This document shows, piece after piece, positions 1-7,677 of a DNA stretch of 64,000 nucleotides (its first letter is position 1; each line of letters starts with the position of its first letter). Under the pieces are notes generated by a model, which did no database searches, was not told the origin of the DNA, and was given only the letters and a program-made list of their open reading frames with translations. The position numbers and the translations under genes were made by a program. Origin of the DNA: Lagierella sp. Its GTDB lineage: Bacteria; Bacillota; Clostridia; Tissierellales; Peptoniphilaceae. The stretch lies in NCBI RefSeq assembly GCF_029983815.1, contig NZ_JASBYU010000001.1:1-64000 (forward strand). Direction: 5' to 3'.

Positions 1-39
1 AAAGACGAAAATCAAAAACATTGTGCAAAATTAATTTAA
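1..39 (+). other. possible C-terminal tail of a plus-strand gene entering from the left
   Basis: Frame 1 is open from base 1 to a TAA at 37-39 and would encode a 12-residue tail ending in CAKLI. A strong plus-strand terminator follows immediately, which is what makes a coding tail plausible. The stretch is too short to identify or to exclude chance. Confidence 0.2.
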
Positions 40-97
40 AGAGCAATCCTCTGTATGCAAGCTATTGTAAGGCTTACAGGAGATTTGCTCTTTTTTT
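39..97 (+). terminator. rho-independent terminator of the off-window plus-strand gene
   Basis: A long, slightly imperfect stem (left arm from GAGCAA at 41, right arm ending TTTGCTC at 84-90) is followed by seven T at 91-97. The T run is on the plus strand, so it ends transcription entering from the left. It faces the floA operon, which converges from the right. Confidence 0.65.
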
Positions 98-148
98 GCT
101 GTCAAATTCAGGAATTTATTATAACAAGTTTTGGTATAACTTTCAACT

Positions 149-562
149 CTAGTATTTTCTATTGAAGATTTCAGAATAAATAAATGCATCCTTAGGATTT
201 TTCAAGATTTTTTCACCAATAGTGAAATTTTCATTATTTCCCAGGTTTTCTGAATCTTCATCCTCAAGTAAATCACTAACCTCTTCAACTTCACCCATCC
301 CACTATCCGAGAAAGTTTTTAAATCTTTAGTAAGAGGAGTTCTTTCTAAGGAAAGAGGATTTCTATTTTTTAATTTATTATCACTTTTTTCCTCTACCTT
401 TACACTATCTTTAATGTTTTTATTTCCCTTATTAAATTCCTTCTTATCTTTCTTTTTAGATAAATTATAATTTTTTTTTGGTTTCTTCTTATACTCCATT
501 TCCTTTTTTAGTCGTTGGTATATTAAAAAGCCAACGAATAACATAAATAAAAAAGAACCCAT
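149..562 (-). CDS. small lysine-rich single-pass membrane protein of the floA operon
   Basis: The 137-residue protein is not recognised by family. Residues about 3-16 form one hydrophobic segment, followed by a very lysine-rich stretch (about 19-65) and then an acidic region (about 88-110) that includes VSDLLEDEDSEN. It ends with a short IYSEIFNRKY-like tail. The shape suggests an N-terminally anchored cytoplasmic protein with opposite charge blocks. Its start directly abuts the end of floA (shared base 562), so it is the last gene of nfeD-floA-orf and is probably translationally coupled. By context it may act with flotillin microdomains; that is inference only. No catalytic motif is visible. 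Confidence 0.8.
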   Translation of the reverse strand: MGSFLFMLFVGFLIYQRLKKEMEYKKKPKKNYNLSKKKDKKEFNKGNKNIKDSVKVEEKSDNKLKNRNPLSLERTPLTKDLKTFSDSGMGEVEEVSDLLEDEDSENLGNNENFTIGEKILKNPKDAFIYSEIFNRKY

Positions 563-1554
563 TACTTATTATCCTTATTACTATTTGAAGTATCAACACC
601 AGAGATAGAATTTCTCATTTTTGTATCTGAGTTTATGTTTTCCATTCTATAGTAATCCATAATTCCGATATTACCTTCTTCTAATGCTTTAGCTATCGCA
701 ATTGGTATCCTAGATTCAGCTTCAACAACTTTTGAACGCATACGTTTAATCTCCGCAAGCATTTCTTGCTCTGATGCAACTGCCATGGCTCTTCTTTCTT
801 CGGCTTTTGCTTGAGCAATTCTCTTATCCGCCTCAGCTTGGTCAGTTTGTAATTTAGCGCCTATGTTTCTACCCACATCCACATCTGCGATGTCAATTGA
901 TAAAATTTCATAGGCTGTTCCTGAATCAAGTCCTTTAGTCAACACCATCTGAGATATAGAATCAGGATTCTCTAAAACTTGAGAGTGGCTTTTTGCAGAA
1001 CCAACAGTAGTAACAATTCCTTCACCTACTCTGGCAATAATGGTTTCTTCACCAGCTCCTCCAACCAACCTATCGATATTGGCCCTGACAGTTACCTTAG
1101 CTTTAGCGATTACTTCTATACCATCCATGGCTACAGCAGATATTAGTGGAGTTTCAATAACTTTTGGATTTACAGAAACCTGTACAGCTTCCAAAACATT
1201 TCTTCCCGCTAAATCTATTGCTGCTCCCCTATCAAAATCCAATGGTATTTCCGCTCTTTGTGCCGCAATTAAGGCATCAACCAAGGTATTGACATTACCT
1301 CCTGCCAAATAGTGAGCTTCTAATTGATTTGCACTTAAATGAAGGCCAGCTTTGGTTGCCTTAATAAGCGGATTTATAATTTTACTAGGTGCAACCCTTC
1401 TAAGTCTCATTCCAATCAAGGTAGAAATTTTTACCCTAACACCAGCAAAGAATGCTGTTACCCAAAGACCTACTGGTACAAAGGTGAAAAACAACGATAA
1501 TACAACTACAATTATAACAATTATCAGTATAAATGTTACGCTTCCTGAACCCAT
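562..1554 (-). CDS. floA: flotillin-like protein FloA (SPFH/UPF0365)
   Basis: The 330-residue protein matches the bacterial FloA family, membrane scaffolds that organise lipid microdomains. A membrane segment lies at about residues 7-28, followed by an SPFH-type domain rich in valine and isoleucine and an alanine/glutamate coiled coil at about 240-285 (QAEADKRIAQAKAEERRA). The family signature near the C-terminus, IMDYYRMENINSDTKMRNSI, is present. The ATG follows AAGGAGG. It sits between nfeD and the small membrane protein with no gap on either side, the usual NfeD-FloA pairing. Identification is firm; its client proteins cannot be read from sequence. Confidence 0.96.
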   Translation of the reverse strand: MGSGSVTFILIIVIIVVVLSLFFTFVPVGLWVTAFFAGVRVKISTLIGMRLRRVAPSKIINPLIKATKAGLHLSANQLEAHYLAGGNVNTLVDALIAAQRAEIPLDFDRGAAIDLAGRNVLEAVQVSVNPKVIETPLISAVAMDGIEVIAKAKVTVRANIDRLVGGAGEETIIARVGEGIVTTVGSAKSHSQVLENPDSISQMVLTKGLDSGTAYEILSIDIADVDVGRNIGAKLQTDQAEADKRIAQAKAEERRAMAVASEQEMLAEIKRMRSKVVEAESRIPIAIAKALEEGNIGIMDYYRMENINSDTKMRNSISGVDTSNSNKDNK

Positions 1555-2324
1555 TATATTTCCTCCTTAACAATAATTTTAAAACCTTCTATTTTATAAA
1601 CCTTTACTGGTTTATTAGCACTAATAAAATCACCTTCTGTAATTGCATCATATACTTCATCTTCTATAGAAATTTTTCCAGAAGGCCTTAACATCGTTAA
1701 AGTGACTCCCGACTTTCCTAATAATCTTTTTTTATCGCTACTGCTATGGGACTTTATTTCGTCTCCTAGTACTATTCTATTGAACAGAGCGCTTCTAAAA
1801 CCCATTTTAAATATGATTACAAAGACAATTAATCCAATAAGTGTTGCTAAACTTACAGTTATTAAACTTATAGTAGAATTCTCCATAGAATTGAAAAGAG
1901 CATAGAATACAAAACCAAATCCTAAAACTCCTGCAACTCCAAAACCCGGAATAAAAATTTCAAAAGTCAAAAGTATAGCACCGATAATAAATAAAACTAA
2001 TTCTAAAACATTAGTATAACCTGCTGCGAAATTTCCAAAGAAAAATAAGACTAATGCTAGAATTGAAAAAGTAATTCCAACACCTTTTAGGGAAAAGAAT
2101 AATTCAAATATAATCAGCAAAGTTGCTAAAATTAATAATAGACCTGATACATAGGGATTAGATAAAAAGGCTATTAAATCATTTGTAAAATTACCTTTTA
2201 ATAATACCCTTGAATCTCCAAATTGTGAAATACTTGCTGCATAGGAAACACCTGGCAAAGCAACTAAAAAAGTAAATATAACTGTTAATATTAATGTTGT
2301 TACATTCGATACACGCTTTTTCAT
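1554..2324 (-). CDS. NfeD-family membrane protein
   Basis: The 256-residue protein has a signal-like N-terminus (cut expected near VSYAAS), four or so hydrophobic segments between about residues 50 and 175, and a soluble C-terminal OB-fold-like domain (about 200-256, beginning LLGKSGVTLTMLRPSGKI). This is the short NfeD form, lacking the long ClpP-like protease part. NfeD proteins are the usual genetic partners of SPFH proteins, and this one overlaps floA by one base. AGGAGG precedes the ATG. It is the first gene of the operon; I could not settle a promoter. Confidence 0.9.
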   Translation of the reverse strand: MKKRVSNVTTLILTVIFTFLVALPGVSYAASISQFGDSRVLLKGNFTNDLIAFLSNPYVSGLLLILATLLIIFELFFSLKGVGITFSILALVLFFFGNFAAGYTNVLELVLFIIGAILLTFEIFIPGFGVAGVLGFGFVFYALFNSMENSTISLITVSLATLIGLIVFVIIFKMGFRSALFNRIVLGDEIKSHSSSDKKRLLGKSGVTLTMLRPSGKISIEDEVYDAITEGDFISANKPVKVYKIEGFKIIVKEEI

Positions 2325-2653
2325 AAAAACCTCCTATTTATTTTTACCCTATACAAAAATATACAAACGTTAAAATAAAAAAACTTACATTAAATTACAA
2401 TTAGATGTTTAAAACAATAACAACAATATATGTATTTAGCGCTTAATATCCCCTATTCATAAAATCGATTTAAGGACTTAATTTAATAGATTAAAAAAGC
2501 TTTCTAAATTTATATTTAAAAATAGGGAATCCCATAAAATTAATGTGTATAATCATATTCTAATTGAAATTACATTTTTAATCAATGTTTGTCCAGACTT
2601 GGATAAGGGCCAATTTATAAATAAAGATAAACATGGAATTTTATATTTGGTAA
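2325..2653. other. intergenic region between the rpsU terminator and nfeD
   Basis: About 330 bases of very AT-rich sequence. It should hold the promoter of the nfeD-floA operon on the minus strand, but no clean -35/-10 pair is visible. I see no convincing ORF, tRNA or riboswitch here. Confidence 0.5.
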
Positions 2654-2686
2654 TATTAAAAAAATACCCAGAAAATCTGGGTATTT
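2654..2686 (-). terminator. terminator of the dnaJ-rpsU transcript
   Basis: A perfect 11-bp stem (2662-2672 with 2676-2686, core ACCCAGA/TCTGGGT) with a 3-base loop is followed on the minus strand by a T run. It lies ten bases downstream of the rpsU stop. Confidence 0.9.
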
Positions 2687-2695
2687 AAGGTAATA

Positions 2696-2878
2696 TTAAC
2701 CTCTTCTTATTTTTTTTCTTTTAGCTGCTTCTGATTTCTTTTTCTTCTTTACGCTAGGTTTTTCATAATGTTCTCTTTTTCTATATTCAGACAAAACTCC
2801 AGATCTAGCACATTGTCTTTTAAATCTTTTTAAAGCACTTTCTAAAGATTCATTTTCACCAACTTTAATTTCTGGCAT
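2696..2878 (-). CDS. rpsU: 30S ribosomal protein S21
   Basis: The 60-residue protein begins MPEIKVGENESLE, followed by the conserved FKRQCARSGVLSEYRKREHYEKPS stretch (given in part) and a lysine/arginine-rich tail. S21 binds near the 3' end of 16S rRNA and helps initiation. The frame is open further upstream, but the ATG at 2878 is preceded by GAGGGGAGGGG and fits the family length, so I reject the longer start. It is the last gene of the heat-shock/methyltransferase operon, 88 bases after hinT. Confidence 0.95.
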   Translation of the reverse strand: MPEIKVGENESLESALKRFKRQCARSGVLSEYRKREHYEKPSVKKKKKSEAAKRKKIRRG

Positions 2879-2966
2879 AGGTTTCCCCTCCCCTCTTTTA
2901 TAAAGAGTGCTCATATTGAGCAGAACACTTTAATATTATAGCTTATGAATTATTATATTGCAACAT

Positions 2967-3308
2967 TTAGCCTGGAGGCCATTGCAACGTTCTTCCTGCA
3001 AGTACATGAAAATGGATATGATGAACAGATTGACCACCGTCTTTACCAATATTATTGACAATTCTATAACCTTGTTCAGCAAATCCCTTTTCCTTTGCTA
3101 ATTTATTGATGACTGTGAAAATATGTCCAACTATATCCTTGTTATTATCATCGATATCATTAGCCGATTCAATATGCACCTTGGGAATGACTAAAAAGTG
3201 TACAGGAGATTGAGGATGTAAATCATTAAAAGCTATTACTGAATCATCTTCATATATAATCTCTGACTCAATTTCTTTATTTGCTATTTTACAAAAAATA
3301 CAATCCAT
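2967..3308 (-). CDS. HIT-family purine nucleoside phosphoramidase (HinT type)
   Basis: The 113-residue protein is a complete histidine-triad hydrolase. The active-site motif HHIHFHVLAG (about residues 95-104) supplies the catalytic His of the HxHxH triad. The N-terminal CIFC pair resembles the zinc-site cysteines of many HinT proteins. HinT enzymes hydrolyse AMP-lysine and AMP-N phosphoramidates. It lies between mtaB and rpsU, a common Firmicute arrangement. Confidence 0.93.
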   Translation of the reverse strand: MDCIFCKIANKEIESEIIYEDDSVIAFNDLHPQSPVHFLVIPKVHIESANDIDDNNKDIVGHIFTVINKLAKEKGFAEQGYRIVNNIGKDGGQSVHHIHFHVLAGRTLQWPPG

Positions 3309-3323
3309 GATTTCACCTCCTAT

Positions 3324-4625
3324 TTATACAATTATACCAAAAACTTCCCCATTTTGTACATTTTTAAACTCAACTTTTTCAATATGATTGATTAAATCTT
3401 GAGTTTCTGGCACATTTACTCTTGTATAATTAGTTGCATAACCAGCTACAAACCCAGGATGATCAGATTTTGATTCAAAAAGCACTTCAAAAGTTTTACC
3501 TAATTGGTTCATTTTTTCCGCGTTTGAGACCTCTTCGCATACTTCGAATAACTTATTGCTTCTTTCTTTTTTTATAGTTCCAGGCACTTGATTTTTCATT
3601 CTTGCAGCAACGGTACCTTCTCTTGGAGAATATTTAAAAATATGAACTTTAGAAAATCCAATTTTTCTAACAAAATCTACAGTTTGAGCAAAATCTTCAT
3701 CTGTTTCTCCTGGGAAACCCACAATTATATCCGTTGTGATACCAGCCGTAGGAAAATAATCTTTTATGAGTTTAACTTTATTTTCATATTCTTCAACAGA
3801 ATATTTTCTATTCATGGCTTGTAATATCTTATTAGATCCATTTTGTAGAGAAAGATGGAAATGATCACAAAACTTATTTGTTGCCTTAACTCTTTGTAAA
3901 AACTCTTCAGTAATAAGTCTTGGTTCTACAGAACTTAGGCGTATTCTTTGTAAATTTTTAATTTTACTTATTTCTTCTATAACGTCAACCAAACTTAAAT
4001 GAGATTTGAAATCTTTACCGTAGGAAGCCACGTGAATTCCAGTTAATACTATTTCTTTATAGCCACTATTTACAAGTCTCAAAGCTTCTTCTTTTATGGA
4101 TTTGAGTTCACGTGATCTAACAGGTCCTCTAGCAAAAGGTATAATACAATATGAACAATACTGGTTACACCCTTCTTGAATTTTTATATAGGCTCTTGTC
4201 ATTTCGGATTGATTTGAGATATTTAAATCTTCAAAGTCTTTGTCATTTTTTATATCGTCAACCCTATTAACCAAAATCTTTTCTTCCATGGCTTTCTCAC
4301 AAGCATCCACAATTTGAGATTTATTATTTGTCCCCAGTACGACATTAACACCTTCAATGTCTGCAACTTCTTCAGGTTTAACTTGTACATAACAACCGAC
4401 CATAGCTATAATAGCTTTCGGATTTAACTTTTTAACTTTTGAGATGGCCTGCCTAGATTTTCTATCGCTTAAGTTTGTTACGGTACAGGTGTTGATTACA
4501 AAAACATCACTTTTATCTCCTTGAGAAACAACTTCATAATTTCTGTTTGAAAATAGTTCCATCATAGCTTCTGTTTCGTATTGATTAACCTTGCATCCTA
4601 AAGTTAAAAAACTTACTTTTTTCAT
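3324..4625 (-). CDS. mtaB: tRNA t6A37 methylthiotransferase MtaB
   Basis: The 433-residue radical-SAM enzyme converts t6A37 of tRNA to ms2t6A. The N-terminal MTTase domain keeps the three cluster cysteines (C11 in LGCKVNQYE, C47 in NTCTVTN, C78 in VGCYVQ). The radical-SAM cluster is C153-x3-C157-x2-C160 (GCNQYCSYC). A TRAM-like domain forms the C-terminus. The position in the dnaJ-prmA-rsmE operon and the LGCKVNQYE signature favour MtaB (YqeV) over MiaB. The substrate modification t6A is made by TsaB/TsaD, encoded at the far end of this window. Confidence 0.93.
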   Translation of the reverse strand: MKKVSFLTLGCKVNQYETEAMMELFSNRNYEVVSQGDKSDVFVINTCTVTNLSDRKSRQAISKVKKLNPKAIIAMVGCYVQVKPEEVADIEGVNVVLGTNNKSQIVDACEKAMEEKILVNRVDDIKNDKDFEDLNISNQSEMTRAYIKIQEGCNQYCSYCIIPFARGPVRSRELKSIKEEALRLVNSGYKEIVLTGIHVASYGKDFKSHLSLVDVIEEISKIKNLQRIRLSSVEPRLITEEFLQRVKATNKFCDHFHLSLQNGSNKILQAMNRKYSVEEYENKVKLIKDYFPTAGITTDIIVGFPGETDEDFAQTVDFVRKIGFSKVHIFKYSPREGTVAARMKNQVPGTIKKERSNKLFEVCEEVSNAEKMNQLGKTFEVLFESKSDHPGFVAGYATNYTRVNVPETQDLINHIEKVEFKNVQNGEVFGIIV

Positions 4626-4628
4626 AAT

Positions 4629-5348
4629 TTACCTTTCTAATTCATATCCTATTATTGACAATAGATTTAAAGATGCCGTTTCAGTTCTCAAAATCCTTTT
4701 ACCCAGTGATATTGAGTAAAACCCCTGGTTGCCCAAAGAACTAACCTCCTTTTGAGAAAATCCACCTTCCGGACCAATCACTATATCAATTTCTCTAATA
4801 TCTTTTTTATCTCTTAACAAATTTTTTAAAGGTTTTTCAGAGGCTTCAAAAGCCAACAATCCTAAACCCATTTCCGACTTTTTAATTTGATCAAAACTTA
4901 TAGGTAGATGTAATTTTGGGATATGATTTCTTTTAGACTGCATGGCTGCAGCTTTTATAATCTTTTCATATCTTACTTGTTTTTTTGAATATGATTTTTC
5001 TTTATATTTTACAATAGTTCTTTCAGATTCAAAAGGTATAATTTCATCAACACCAAGTTCCACAGCCTTTTGAATAATATATTCAAACTTGTCCCCCTTA
5101 GGAAGGCCCTGAAACATTCTAATAGTTGTTAATTTTTCCTTTAGTACTTCTTTTGACATAATCTTAATGATTAAATCTTCTTTTGTAATTTCTGAAACCT
5201 CTCCAAAATATAAAACATCTCCACAAACCAGCTCTAAATTTTCACCTAAATTTAGCCGTAAAACATTTTTAGCATGGTGAAAATCCTCACCATATAAAAA
5301 AATTTCGTTGTCCTTTAAGTTTGAATCATCTATAAAAAATCTATACAT
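4629..5348 (-). CDS. rsmE: 16S rRNA m3U1498 methyltransferase
   Basis: The 239-residue SPOUT methyltransferase N3-methylates U1498 of 16S rRNA. An N-terminal PUA-like domain (about 1-70) precedes the trefoil-knot domain; the SAM-binding signatures VIGPEGGFS and LGKRILRTETASL are intact near the C-terminus. It overlaps the end of prmA by eight bases and mtaB follows within four bases, so the three modification genes are tightly coupled. Confidence 0.95.
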   Translation of the reverse strand: MYRFFIDDSNLKDNEIFLYGEDFHHAKNVLRLNLGENLELVCGDVLYFGEVSEITKEDLIIKIMSKEVLKEKLTTIRMFQGLPKGDKFEYIIQKAVELGVDEIIPFESERTIVKYKEKSYSKKQVRYEKIIKAAAMQSKRNHIPKLHLPISFDQIKKSEMGLGLLAFEASEKPLKNLLRDKKDIREIDIVIGPEGGFSQKEVSSLGNQGFYSISLGKRILRTETASLNLLSIIGYELER

Positions 5349-6264
5349 TCTTTCTTCCTAATATTCCTGTCCATTCGCCTTTATCAATATCTAAAACTAT
5401 TTGAAAATCATTTTTTATAAGTTCTTTCATAACCATGTCCTTTTTCTCTAAGATTATTCCAGAAACAAGTAAATAACCATTATTTTTCAGTTTTTCAACA
5501 GCTTGAGGTATCAATTCAATTATTACATCGGGTAAAATATTTGCGATTATTAAATCATATTTCTCAGAAGTAGAACTTAGCAAATCTCCACTTAACACCT
5601 TAATTTTATCATTACAATTGTTTATATCAACATTTTCTTTAGCAGTTTTTACAGATTGGGAATCAATATCTATGGCCAAAATAGAATCAGCCCCAAGTTT
5701 TGCACTGGCAATTGCTAAAATACCAGACCCAGTACCTACGTCACATACTTTTTTATTTTGTAAATCTAATTTTTCTAACATACTTAGGCAAATGGAAGTA
5801 GTTTCATGACTTCCTGTTCCAAATGCCATACCTGGATCAATATTCAAAATTAATTTATTTGAAATATTATCATAATCTTCCCAACTAGGAACTATTACAA
5901 ATTTATCGCCAACTTCAAAGGGTTTAAAAAATTTTTTCCATTCAATAGACCAATCATATTCTTCGCAGTTTTGTCTATATATTAATTCAATATCTTTTGA
6001 GATCTTTAAAAGATCATTTTTCAAGTTTTTTACACCTTCCTGGTTTTCGGTATTTTCCTCTAATAATGTCTTAATGTAGAGTTTATTTTGACCAATTTTT
6101 AAATCATTATCTATTTCAACCCAGTAAGGTTTCGTATTTTCAACTTCATCAACAGTTCTGTCATCAACGACTTCGAAAGTGAAGATATTATAGTCATAAA
6201 GAGTGCTATAAATTAAATCTTCATATTGATAGGGAGATATAATTGTGATTTCTATCCATTTCAT
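5341..6264 (-). CDS. prmA: ribosomal protein L11 methyltransferase
   Basis: The 307-residue class I SAM methyltransferase trimethylates ribosomal protein L11. The N-terminal substrate domain (about 1-100) begins MKWIEI, and the catalytic domain carries IDPGMAFGTGSHETT, the SAM loop DVGTGSGILAIASAKLGA and the ANILPDVI motif. It overlaps dnaJ by four bases (ATGA type). The dnaJ-prmA-rsmE order is standard in Firmicutes. Confidence 0.96.
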   Translation of the reverse strand: MKWIEITIISPYQYEDLIYSTLYDYNIFTFEVVDDRTVDEVENTKPYWVEIDNDLKIGQNKLYIKTLLEENTENQEGVKNLKNDLLKISKDIELIYRQNCEEYDWSIEWKKFFKPFEVGDKFVIVPSWEDYDNISNKLILNIDPGMAFGTGSHETTSICLSMLEKLDLQNKKVCDVGTGSGILAIASAKLGADSILAIDIDSQSVKTAKENVDINNCNDKIKVLSGDLLSSTSEKYDLIIANILPDVIIELIPQAVEKLKNNGYLLVSGIILEKKDMVMKELIKNDFQIVLDIDKGEWTGILGRKNV

Positions 6265-7394
6265 ACTTCAAATTTCTCCTTAATCTTTTCAAAAATGGTC
6301 TTTTTATCTTTTTTATTAGGGCTTAATTCTTCATTGGATTTTTCTGCAAACTCTTTTAAAATCTCTCTTTGCTCATCGTTTAAATTCTTTGGGGTTATTA
6401 CTTTAACTTCAAAGTATAAATCACCTTTATTTCCTGGACTAGTATTTAATTTTTGAATCCCCTCTCCTTTAATTTTAAAAACCGTTCCAGTTTGAGTAGA
6501 TTCAGGAATTTCATATTCCATAACATCATCCAATAGAGGAATTTTTAAAGTGTCTCCTAAAGCTGCTTGAGAAAAGGAGATTGGCATCTGGAAGTATAAA
6601 TCATAGCCTTGTCTTTTAAAAAAGTCATGTTCTTTTACTTTCATTACAATATAAAGATCTCCTGATGGGCCTCCGTTTTCACCAGAATTACCTTCATTTC
6701 TTAAATTAATAACAGAATTGTCATCTACCCCTGCAGGAATATTTATATTTATAGTTTTATTTCTAACTATTTTTTTCTTTCCATGACATTTTGGACACTT
6801 CTCCTCGATTATTTCACCAGTACCGTGACATTCATCACAAACAGAAGTTCTAATAAAGGATCCAAAAGGAGATTGTTGTGAATATCTTACTTCACCTGTA
6901 CCATGACATTTTGAACAAACTTTTTTTTCTGTTCCCTTTTTTGCCCCTGTTCCATTACATTCAGTACAATTTTCTGTTCTTCTAAAAGTAATGTCCTTTT
7001 TTACGCCAAATGCAGCCTCTTCAAACTCTAAATTTACTACAGTTTGAAGATCTTCTCCCTTTTGAGGATAATTTCTTCTCTTAGAAGATGAAAATCCACC
7101 ACCAAAAACATCTCCAAAAATATCCCCAAACAAATCTGAAAGATCAAAGTTAATATCACCAAAGCCACCACTACCATTGAATGCTGACTCTCCATACATA
7201 TCATATTTTCTTCTATTTTCATCATTTGATAAAATTGCATATGCCTCATTTATCTCTTGTAACTTTTCTTTAGCTTCTTCATTGTCAGGATTTAAGTCAG
7301 GATGATATTTTTTTGCAAGTTTCCTATATTTTTTCTTTAATTCATCCTTTGTAAAGTCTTTATCTACACCTAAAACCTCATAAGGGTTTTTCAT
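6261..7394 (-). CDS. dnaJ: Hsp40 co-chaperone DnaJ
   Basis: The 377-residue protein stimulates DnaK ATPase and delivers substrates. The J domain has the HPD triad (YHPDLNPDNEE, about residues 30-40). A Gly/Phe linker (about 65-105) precedes four zinc repeats (CTECNGTG, CSKCHGTG, CDECHGTG, CPKCHGKK); the last repeat lacks its usual final glycine. The C-terminal peptide-binding domains follow. I take the ATG at 7394 (MKNPYEVLGV) rather than an upstream in-frame codon, because it fits the family and a GGAGGG site precedes it. It is separated from dnaK by 283 bases containing hairpins. Confidence 0.96.
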   Translation of the reverse strand: MKNPYEVLGVDKDFTKDELKKKYRKLAKKYHPDLNPDNEEAKEKLQEINEAYAILSNDENRRKYDMYGESAFNGSGGFGDINFDLSDLFGDIFGDVFGGGFSSSKRRNYPQKGEDLQTVVNLEFEEAAFGVKKDITFRRTENCTECNGTGAKKGTEKKVCSKCHGTGEVRYSQQSPFGSFIRTSVCDECHGTGEIIEEKCPKCHGKKKIVRNKTININIPAGVDDNSVINLRNEGNSGENGGPSGDLYIVMKVKEHDFFKRQGYDLYFQMPISFSQAALGDTLKIPLLDDVMEYEIPESTQTGTVFKIKGEGIQKLNTSPGNKGDLYFEVKVITPKNLNDEQREILKEFAEKSNEELSPNKKDKKTIFEKIKEKFEV

Positions 7395-7416
7395 ATATTT
7401 TTCCCTCCATAAAATC

Positions 7417-7440
7417 AAGCACCCAAAATTTTGAGTGCTT
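7417..7440. repeat. AAGCACTC-type hairpin, copy 1 (5' of dnaJ)
   Basis: AAGCACCC, eight bases, then GAGTGCTT; on the minus strand it reads AAGCACTC...GGGTGCTT and lies in the dnaJ leader about 22 bases before the ATG. It belongs to a four-member family in this window. The core resembles CIRCE, but the spacer is 8 rather than 9 and the flanks differ. Confidence 0.7.
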
Positions 7441-7450
7441 AATTGTTCAA

Positions 7451-7483
7451 ATAATAAATCTCATTTTTTCAAATGAGATTTAT
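7451..7483 (-). other. second hairpin in the dnaJ leader
   Basis: A long stem pairs AATAAATCTCATTT with AAATGAGATTTATT. No T run follows on the minus strand, so it looks like an mRNA-stability or processing structure between dnaK and dnaJ rather than a terminator. Confidence 0.55.
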
Positions 7484-7504
7484 TTACTCCAAATTTTCCT
7501 TAAT

Positions 7505-7513
7505 ATCTTATCA
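7505..7513 (-). promoter_or_regulatory. possible extended -10 promoter for dnaJ
   Basis: On the minus strand TGATAAGAT (TGn plus TAAGAT) lies about 110 bases upstream of dnaJ, after the dnaK terminator. No good -35 is present. If real, it would let dnaJ and the methyltransferase genes be expressed apart from CIRCE control. Confidence 0.3.
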
Positions 7514-7640
7514 TAGATTGATGAAAAACAAAAATTTGTTTAGGAATTTTCCCATATTTTTTCCAATTTATACAACAACATACTAAGTTCTCAAGGAGTT
7601 ATTTTAAACTTATATCAAAATTGAAAATTCATTGATTTTT

Positions 7641-7671
7641 AAGAAAAGGACAGAGTTGTGAACTCAGTCCT
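7641..7671 (-). terminator. terminator after dnaK
   Basis: An 11-bp stem with one T:T mismatch (7647-7657 with 7661-7671, arms AGGACAGAGTT and AACTCAGTCCT) is followed on the minus strand by TTTTCTT. It lies seven bases after the dnaK stop, so it should end or thin the hrcA-grpE-dnaK message. Confidence 0.75.
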
Positions 7672-7677
7672 ATAATA

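Noticed and set aside
2325..2653. Small RNA or ORF in the rpsU-nfeD gap
   Set aside because: No hairpin with a T run, no promoter pair and no frame with a ribosome site could be supported.
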